Source of the DNA: Diphasiastrum complanatum
Taxonomy: Eukaryota; Streptophyta; Lycopodiopsida; Lycopodiales; Lycopodiaceae
NCBI GenBank assembly: GCA_029204225.1
Contig: CM055113.1
Coordinates: forward strand, 14,344,077-14,408,076
DNA: 64,000 nucleotides
Direction: 5' to 3'
Below the pieces are notes generated by a model, which was not told where the DNA came from, did not search any database, and saw only the letters and a program-made list of their open reading frames with translations. Shown piece after piece: positions 56,340 through 64,000 of this stretch; the stretch's first letter is position 1; each line of letters opens with the position of its first letter. The translations under genes were made by a program, and so were the position numbers.

Positions 56340-59299
56340 GTGCAAGTCATCCAAATAAATTGATTCTCCAGTGTTGGGAGCAAGAGATATATCCTATAGT
56401 GATTATAGGACAACTAGATGATCAATGGATCTCTAGAATATCAGATAACACGATTAAGGATTTTCTGGAAAGAAAAGCTGATGGTATGGGACATCAGTAA
56501 TTTTGGAAAGAGAATTCTAGGACTGTAAAGATCTGATGATCAATGGTGTATTTTAGTACCTAGTCGTGATATGGAAAAAATAAAACTATTTGATCAAATG
56601 TGGGGTATTTTGAAAAATTTTGAGGTTTAATCTAGATCCCAATTTGGTATCTCATTATTTACAAAATCAGAGGCCCTCAAATCTATTTCTCTCTTTCTTA
56701 ATTAATCCTTTATTGTTTAGTAATTTCTCGAATATAAGACATCAGACTCGTTTATATGATTCTTTTCAGCATGAAGTTATTTTTCTAAAGACTATTATGT
56801 CATATAAATTACGTACTTGTGTGAATAAACTTGAAAGTCAGATAAATTCTAAAGTCAAAGTGGTTCAATGTCTTAAACCTTGGATATCTCTGTTGCATAA
56901 ATGGATTTCAGGAAAATAATAGTTCTGTCACTCAGGTTGAAAATATTTGAAGGAAAAGTCCTATTTGTAATAGAGTGAATCTTTTTGTGGAAGCACTTAT
57001 TACTGAATTTTCTTGGATTTAGATATTTTCATATATCATCTTTCCAAGTAACTTTTATTGAGATTTATAATTTCTTTAAAAGGAAGGGTGAAGTGGTGGG
57101 ATAAAATTCTATTTGGGAATCTGTGGGTTGCATAGTTTTCGAAAGAGAACTAGTTGTGGTATAGAAATGAGATTTGATCTGAAAGGAATTTCGGATAGAT
57201 TCAGAGTAAGATGCCTAATTGGAACTTTTCGAATGTGAGGAATTCTCTAGGGATTGTGTGGACAATCTGGAACTAGAACAGGTTTGGAATTTGAATCATT
57301 ATCTATAAGTAGTACAATAAAAGGTCAAAGGTTACCAATTTCATTTTGATTGGAATAGAAGTAAGTTTGATCAGAATTTAAGTTTGAGAGTTCTGTATTG
57401 GATCAACCTAATCTTAGTTTGAGTACTAGGATCAAAGAGGGGTTGATTGAGAGGAAGGAATTATGTTATTAGAGGTATGTAGGATTGGAAAACTATTGAG
57501 ATTGAATTAGTCTCAAAGATTTCCCAGATATGTTATTTACTCATGAGAAATAGAGAATTTTGTGTAGCTGAGTTACAAGATCTCAATGAGATATGTGAGT
57601 AACATATGTGGGTTCTGGACGAATCTGCCAGATAAAGAATGTGTTTATATACTGGGTCATAGTGAGATTATTCACATATGTGCACGATCAATCTTGTATG
57701 AATCTACTGTGTATTCCTAGTTACTAAGGTTATCTGGTGCACTTAACCTATAATAAATGATTTGGATATGGATCTAAATGTGGTGTTATACAGGTATAAT
57801 TAAGATCTGCACCTAGACATTTAAGATTTCTGAATCATTGGAAATTAACTTGAGTAGATGATTACTCTTGGGTGAAGTTATTTGGTAAAACGATCAGTGT
57901 GATGTGGATTCACCAAAAAATGATAGTTTTGATTTATATTGCTTGTAAGACGCATGATTAGTGAATCATTTTGGTTCATCAATTAAAATTATGTACATTG
58001 GATATACATTATTCTTGGGATAGAGTATATCTTAGTTAAACAATAGACTCAACTCATTAGTGATTGTATTCCAGAGAGCGCTCAATTGGATAATGAATCA
58101 TACTGAATCCAACAATAATAACTGAATTTATATTCAATAGGACTTTGGTTATCTAGATTTGATTCTAGATTGTACTTTAAAGTTTTGTAGTTGAAGATGA
58201 TTGTCATTTTGTATGCGTTCAATTACCAATGGTTATAGAACTTGAATCTTGCATTTCAGTTAAAAAATCCTATTCGAAGAATATTCCTAAAATCCAGTAT
58301 TTTCTTAGTGAAAAGATTTTGGAATGATTCTTAATTCTCCTAAGTTATGTTGGACATATACTCCAGTATCCTGTAAATGATTATGGTTTTGGATTCCAGA
58401 AAATTATGATTGACGAATCATATGAATTTAAATATTTATGATTGACGAATCATAAATAGATACTTAATTATTGTTAGAGGATTCAAAGGAATGGTAATGG
58501 TTCTTGTGTTATGAAATATTCTTGATCTGTTATTTGAGTAAGAATTCATATCAGTGTTCGGAATCTCCCTACTCCAGTATTTTAATTGAGAACCTATGGA
58601 TCTCAGAGACATTATATTTATCTAGTGGATGATATTCTGCTACAGTTTGTGGTCTGCAGATGCTTGAGTACAGTTCTTCATTTGATTGGATCTTGAGTTA
58701 TCATAGGAGACAAACAAGTCTATTAAGATGAATGAATGCTATTTTCTTGTATTTGGTGCTAGAAATAGGAGCATTTAACTCAAAAGAGTATCTGGGATAC
58801 TCAGAGTTGAGTTTTAATCATTCTATATCTTAATGATTCTCCTAGAGATTCTAGTTGAATGAATTATCATATCTTAGAATTGGATTCTAAGGATAGTTGT
58901 ACTTGGAAGCTTCAAAATTACCTGCCAAAGTGGTGAACAATTTCATATTGTAATTATAATTATTATATCATTTCTTTAACTTTAGTCTCCTGAGTTGGGT
59001 AATATTACACTAAGTTAGTTCACGTAAGTGTTTTCCATGAAGGTGATATTACTAACTTGTGTTGAGTGTAACCTAGTTGAGACATTTATCGCTTAATATT
59101 TTTTTCAAACTTGAGTTATACTCCAGAACAGAGATTACCAATTGAAAAATTGATTATCTCTGAGTACTTGTTTGATATGAAAGTCAAACTAAGGATAATG
59201 ATTTCCTAGGTTAATATTGAAAGTTAAAAGAATTATTCTTGTAATTCTTTCTTGTCTTGAGGAGCTTCTAAGGATAGAAGTAGTTTAAGGAGGGAAGAA
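56340..59299 (+). other. Right internal part of the 24.5-kb element
   Basis: Low-GC sequence with one 99-codon ORF (56,620-56,919, MRFNLDPNLVSHYLQNQRPS) that I do not recognise. Positions 57,220-57,790 match the left edge of the window. The purine tract is at 59,285-59,299. Positions 57.8-59.2 kb hold no credible gene. Confidence 0.55.
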
Positions 59300-59777
59300 T
59301 GTTATGGCCCTATTCGGTTAAGGACTTGGAATAGTCCTAATATGGTAGATCGGCCCTCCAGTATTCAAGATTATTGGTCACGCCGAGATTTAATTCCATG
59401 TTGAGGCCTGTTTGTGACTAATTACCTTGAGAGGACCCAGACAGTCTAATTGAAACATATGGAGTATTGCATGTCTGTGTGACAAATATAGGCAAGAGAA
59501 CTGCCTGAAGATGTGTGGTCTATTTATAGTTGACCTGCATGGGGGTTGCATGGTTTCATGCATAGGACTCTACTCTCTATATAATAAGGTAGGGATTCTC
59601 TCGTCGACATATTGGGTTTAGGTCACTAGTTTCTCTCTTCTCCTCTTGCTTCATACGGCATGGATTGGGGGCTAGATCCAAGTTTGATCTAGGATTGGTT
59701 GGGCGGTTTGGCTTCGTAGTCTCTCTTATTGTGTTCTCCTATCCTCATCTTAGGGGAAATCCTTTAGGGTCTTTACA
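59300..59777 (+). repeat. Right LTR of the 24.5-kb element
   Basis: TGTTATGGCC to GGTCTTTACA, 478 bp, paired with 35,289-35,766. The right flank is ACATC. Confidence 0.95.
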
Positions 59778-60112
59778 ACATCGTAGCATGTCAAGCTTCA
59801 AAAGAAGTTGTATGGATCAGGTTATTACTTCACGACTTACATCACACTCAATTCAATGCTACCACCAATCTGTGTGACAAGTTGAGCTGTATTTCACTGT
59901 CACTGAATTTCAAATTTCATGGCAAATCCAAGAACATAGAAATCCAGTATCATTTCATTTGGGAGAAATTTTTCTCAGGGCAAGTGATCTTTCAATACTG
60001 CTTCACAACAGAAATGGTCGTAGACATCTTCACCAAAGCTCTTCCCAGGATCAAGCATCAGAAGTTCTTCGACATGCTGAACTTGATGAAGATACCAAGG
60101 CACCAACCGTAA
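59778..60112 (+). pseudogene. Copia element 5: RNase H, right half
   Basis: This resumes the frame cut at 35,288: 'IVACQASKEVVWIRLLLHDL', then 'NFKFHGKSKNIEIQYHFI' and 'VVDIFTKALPRIKHQKFFDM', the classical copia RNase H C-terminus. The stop is at 60,110. The purine tract AAGGGAGAT lies 3' of it. Confidence 0.92.
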
Positions 60113-60125
60113 CCTTAAGGGAGAT

Positions 60126-60700
60126 TGTTGGAAATTAAGCCCACAGTTGTCTCCTTGGTGAATGACTATTTCTATTTCATGATTCTTTCTGCACGTTTAT
60201 TGATCGTTGATCTAGGGTCAAGTGAAAGCAACTTTGGTTCTATGTATGCTCATCTGATACCTGCAGGAATTACAACTTAGATAGCCAAATTGTTTGAAGA
60301 ATGTCTACAACGACTTTCGGCTGATCTCCAGCAAAGGGTAACCAATCCTATCATAATTTCAAGTTCAGATGTTAAGTTCAATCACTTGAAGTCATTGAAG
60401 ACTCGGCCATTTTCAAGGACTTCTAAGAACTAGCATTTAGAACAAGTCTACGGAAATATCGCAACAGTCTGCAAAAATACACTAAGTGTCGATACAGTTT
60501 GCAGAAATGAACTATGTTTTCAACAGTGTCAGCTTTTTCGCATTTCCCGAAATGCTGAACTTCAGCATAGTTCACAAGTTCAACTTTTTGTGACAGTGTC
60601 GGCTTTTTGTGACAATGTCGGCTTTTGGCGACAATGCTCTTATAACAAGTTAACCTCTTCAAAATAGTTGACAAGAAGAAGCCAAAGGCTCAAAGGAAAG
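60126..60700 (+). repeat. 3' LTR of copia element 5 (outer end uncertain)
   Basis: It starts TGTTGGAAATTAAGCC after the purine tract. No second copy is in the window, so its end is not defined. Positions 60,530-60,640 carry short tandem copies of 'gtgacaatgtcggctttt'. Confidence 0.55.
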
Positions 60701-61750
60701 ACCCAAATTGAAACGCAACAAATTTGAAATCAAGCTTAGCCTCATAGTTGCACATGAGTATTGTAACAAGTCTACTTAAGTAGCATGGTAAACACCATTT
60801 TCAGCTGAAGATGTGGCTCGTGGACGATCTACCCAGATTAATGTTAGTACACCATTTATCAGGTGCATTCAAGATGGTAACATGACAGTTTGAGTTGAAG
60901 ACTTCATCTTGCTGCAATACAGACACCTATTCTCGTTTTAGATTGCTTTGTGTTAAAGAACATCAAATCTCCCTTGGCAATTGCATCGTGTAAGTTTGAT
61001 GTCTCAAGGTTGAGGCAATCACAGATTAGACAGGAATTTCGCTTCAATAATTCCCAAGAACGACTTGATTTGTAGATATGCTGCCACATGCCCAACAAAA
61101 GAAACAAGAAGCTATTCGCACCAACTTTCTTTTTATCCTCCATTTGTCAATCAAAATCAGTCACAACCAAATGCCCGGGATAGTTGTGGCTTCAATCGAA
61201 TAACGATAAAACAAAACTTGTACCCCTTCCTGGGGATGTAAAGATGCACATCTCTCCCTCATCGTTCTACATGATTGATGTTGTTGCTTTGATGCAACAA
61301 CCTCCTAACATCGTCGCGTGGCGCTCCAGGACCCAGGCGCCGGGAACTGGGACCAGTGCCCGGGAGGGAGCGTCAGCACCTGTGGCTTGGGGTGCCGGGC
61401 ACCAGTGACAGGCCATGGGACGTACAGTACAGCCCGTACATCCCCCTGAGCATTTTCTAACTCAAGGCCCACCGATGCTCCTCTTAGGTATCCTTTAACA
61501 TTGACGTTTTTTCAAACTCCATTCGGTGACCTGAACACATAATATTAATAGCCTTTTTGCAAGGCAAGGCCAAAAAGTGGATAATGTGAGGTGGTCCAGC
61601 GTGCTTGACCTTGCCATTTACGTGGCTCCAAATTCACCCACGCTCAGCAGCTTTGCTACTGGATTCCTCTTCTTCTTCTTTGTTTTCTTCTTTTTTTCCT
61701 ATTTGTTTTTGTGAGGGCCGATAATACATTTCCTTTTACGTCAATTATTT
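60700..61750. other. Intergenic DNA upstream of the Mpv17-family gene
   Basis: No supported gene. A 79-codon minus ORF (60,904-61,143) and a 74-codon plus ORF (61,184-61,408) show no motif. GC content rises from about 61.3 kb, as expected near a gene. Confidence 0.45.
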
Positions 61751-61811
61751 CTCTCACAAAGATGCGGAGGAGATTTTTCTTCTGATTCTGCAGGCGGAGC
61801 CAAAGGCAACC

Positions 61812-61970
61812 ATGATCGTCACACCATTGTGCGTGCTCCCATTTCTGATCGCCTCCATTGTTCTAACCTCAGGCTCAGGGTGGGTTGCCATAGATCGAAT
61901 AGCTGCTTTGGGTCAGAATTTTCGCTCCTTAAGCACACAGATCGTGCCGGATAGCATGTACAGCAGCTGA
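61812..61970 (+). CDS. Short upstream ORF (52 aa) ahead of the Mpv17-family gene
   Basis: ATG in good context (gcaaccATGatc) with a hydrophobic N-terminus (MIVTPLCVLPFLIASIVLTS) and a short polar tail. It lies 143 bp upstream of the likely main start. If the transcript begins in the region rich in CT around 61,740-61,760, this would be an upstream ORF able to reduce translation of the main frame. It may be chance. Confidence 0.35.
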   Translation: MIVTPLCVLPFLIASIVLTSGSGWVAIDRIAALGQNFRSLSTQIVPDSMYSS

Positions 61971-62113
61971 ATTTTGCTTCAGGTTCTTCGTTTTTGGAAA
62001 GATTATATTCTGAGACTGTGGTTTGATGCTTGTATATACAGATACAGAATCGTGAAGGGGATATAATTGATTATAGGCTTTTGGGTTGTTGTTTTCCAAG
62101 CAGCGGATTAGGG

Positions 62114-63747
62114 ATGAGTACATTCGGGCTAGCAGCCCCGAGACTTCAGCCAAGGCCTTTTTTGTTTTCTGCTCAAGATGTTGCCTATTATGCTTGCACT
62201 GCCGAGGTCAGTTGTCTGCTATCGCTTTGTAGCTCGAGATTGGCTGCCTCTGCTATGTTGAGAGGATCGTCTGATCGCTTGATTGCTAGTCCACATAGTG
62301 CTGGCATGCCCTCCAAATTGTGCGTGAGACGGAGACATATTTCCGTGGAATCAGGAGGCTTGCTTGAATGCAAGAGAGTGTCCTCTTGTAGAAGATTGCC
62401 GGGACTTATATCCGTTGCAGCAACGGCTACAACAGAAGACACGGGGGCCTCTCCTCAAACTGCCGAACTGCGCATATCCGAGTTTGCAAGTGATGGCAAT
62501 GGACAAGGCCTCTCAAACCAAAGTTCGTTCTCTCTTGACTCATCGGCAACTGCCGCAGCAGCAGCAGCTGGTAGTTATTCGAAAGTGCAAGTTGCTGCGG
62601 CAGCTCAATCTCTATACATGCCTACGCTAATTTGGTTTGCGAAGACGGAGGAGGAGGAAAGGCAAGTGATAGATAGGATAATTAATGCCTCCATATTAGG
62701 AGCTGCAGGAGTATACGCTTTCACCAAAGTCTTCACTGTGGATCAAGATTACTGGCATGTAAGTCTGTGTAATCCCTCACATGGCCTTCACAAAAGATTG
62801 AGAATATGACAGGATTTTTCTTTGATTTGAGACTTTTCTAGGCCATGTCGTCAATTTTAAGTTCGAGTGATGTAAGAATTGTGCTGCAATGTGGAGTTCA
62901 AGCAGTTCCATCTAGTTGATAATTGCGTATGGAAATTTTTTTATTGATTAGCTCTTGTCATCTGCTGGCAGGGATGGACGATGTTTGAAATTTTGAAATA
63001 TGCTCCAATACATAACTGGGCTGCATATGAAGAAGCTTTAAAGAATCATCCTGTCCTGGCCAAGATGATGATAAGTGGGATTGTTTACTCTGTTGGAGAT
63101 TGGATGGCTCAGGTACTCGTTTTTGCCATATCTCAAAAATAGGTCTACTCATTCTAGCAAAGTTAGTTTCCAAGTTTAGTTCTTGTGTCTACGTACTTTC
63201 TTACCTTCTTACATTGTGCCATTAATCTGGATTTTGCGCTTTCTACTCCTGGCAGTGTTACGAAGGCAAGCCTATGCTGGATTTTAGTCGAGTTCGAATG
63301 CTAAGATCTGGTCTTGTTGGGTTTTGCTTGCACGGATCACTCTCACACTTTTATTATCATTTTTGCGAGGTACACCTTAATTTTCTCAATGCCTCTTGGT
63401 CACAATCATCTTGCTTTGGTTTGCAGGAATCTTCTATGTTTAACAAATCTTTCTATTCTTTGGGGCCTTGTTTGAGAAGCTGTAAAAAATAAGGAAACGT
63501 GCTTTGAACGTGGAATTGGAACAGGTGGACCTTTTTTAAAACAGAAACTGATTTTCGACATGTTGTACTGCAGGCAATCTTTCCATTCAAAGATTGGTGG
63601 GTTGTCCCTCTAAAAGTTGCATTTGATCAAACCATATGGTCTGCGTTTTGGAATAGTGTTTACTATATCACATTGGGCTTGTTACGCCTCGAGTCACCAA
63701 TCACTATCCTATCGGAGTTGAGAGCAACCTTTTTCCCTCTTCTAACG
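62114..63747 (+). CDS. Plastid-type Mpv17/PMP22 family protein (incomplete at window end)
   Basis: Member of the Mpv17/PMP22 family of small multi-span membrane proteins, similar in pattern to the long plant form with a transit peptide (Arabidopsis AT1G52870 type). Exons are 62,114-62,758, 62,972-63,112, 63,256-63,369 and 63,574-63,747, all with GT/AG borders. More exons must lie past 64,000. Start chosen: ATG 62,114 (MSTFGLAAPRLQPRPFLFSA), giving a Ser/Arg-rich plastid-type leader and an Ala/Ser-rich segment. An upstream in-frame ATG at 62,030 is possible. Conserved blocks: 'DQDYWHGWTMFEILKYAP', 'YEEALKNHPVLAKMMISGIV', 'SVGDWMAQCYEG', 'RMLRSGLVGFCLHGSLSHFY', 'WWVVPLKVAFDQTIWSAFWN'. The family is thought to form membrane channels. 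No disabling change is seen. Confidence 0.92.
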
Positions 63748-64000
63748 GTACAGTCTACTTTGAATATCCATTCGAACTTTTCCAAGTGTGTATGTGTTTA
63801 AGTCATTTAGATTTTACATGATGTCACACTTGCATAGTTCAGCCTTCAGATTTTGGCTGCTTATGCTCACAAGGAGTTGCGTAAAGTCTTTGTTCATTTC
63901 ATTAGTTGCTTAAGGGTGGTAAAGCATGTTGATTATTTATGTTAAATGCTATCTATAAGATGCCATCCTTGATTTATAATGCAATCTTAGATATGTGAAA

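Noticed and set aside
56340-56400. Possible CACTA terminus ('cctatagtg')
   Set aside because: There is no matching inverted end near 42.8 or 40.9 kb and no 3-bp duplication, so the element ends remain undefined.
62188-62442. 84-codon minus ORF
   Set aside because: It is antisense to the first exon of the Mpv17-family gene.

Overview
This window is nuclear DNA of a land plant. Three things show it: an intron-containing gene for a plastid-targeted Mpv17/PMP22-family membrane protein at the right end, a decayed nuclear copy of plastid rpoC1, and plant-type transposable elements (Ty1/copia with initiator-Met tRNA primer sites, Ty3/gypsy, Helitron, CACTA/TNP2). The low gene density and deep nesting suggest a large genome such as a gymnosperm or fern. 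That is an impression; nothing here fixes the species.

Layout from left to right. Positions 1-1250 hold a diverged copy of the inside of a large LTR element that recurs at about 57.2-57.8 kb. Positions 1.25-2.0 kb carry AT-rich DNA studded with CCATCCGCCGCGGCGGATGG-like palindromes, followed by a minisatellite. A deleted copia element lies at 2.9-5.4 kb, more palindrome DNA at 5.4-5.8 kb, and a gypsy remnant (minus strand) at 5.8-7.9 kb. A Helitron on the minus strand covers 8.0-13.5 kb. It has a Rep/PIF1-helicase ORF and, downstream on the same strand, a spliced gene ending in a GIY-YIG nuclease domain. Positions 13.5-16.8 kb are AT-rich and empty of genes. An rpoC1 fragment at 16.9-18.4 kb is split by a 1.1-kb foldback element. 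Positions 18.4-24 kb hold tandem and dispersed repeats, a second palindrome cluster, a SINE-like insertion, microsatellites and a copia gag/LTR remnant.

Positions 24.8-27.9 kb contain uncharacterised ORFs and one minus-strand exon whose product starts like a histone H3 tail and ends like the H3/CENH3 alpha-N region. A nearly intact copia element (minus strand) occupies 28.0-33.3 kb.

From 34.2 to about 60.2 kb lies a nest of elements. An old copia is cut inside its RNase H frame by a 24.5-kb insertion (35,289-59,777) bounded by two 478-bp LTRs. Inside that insertion are another copia (36.6-40.9 kb), CACTA-like sequences with a TNP2 transposase and an adjoining SET-domain ORF (51.1-55.1 kb), GCCACGYGTGGC palindromes, huge (TG)n(GA)n tracts, and a non-autonomous LTR element (46.6-51.1 kb).

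The only gene that looks functional is the Mpv17-family gene starting at 62,114, which runs off the right edge. Almost everything else is mobile DNA at various stages of decay. The most unusual items are the Helitron-linked GIY-YIG gene, the SET domain beside a CACTA transposase, the H3-like exon, and the foldback element sitting in plastid-derived DNA.
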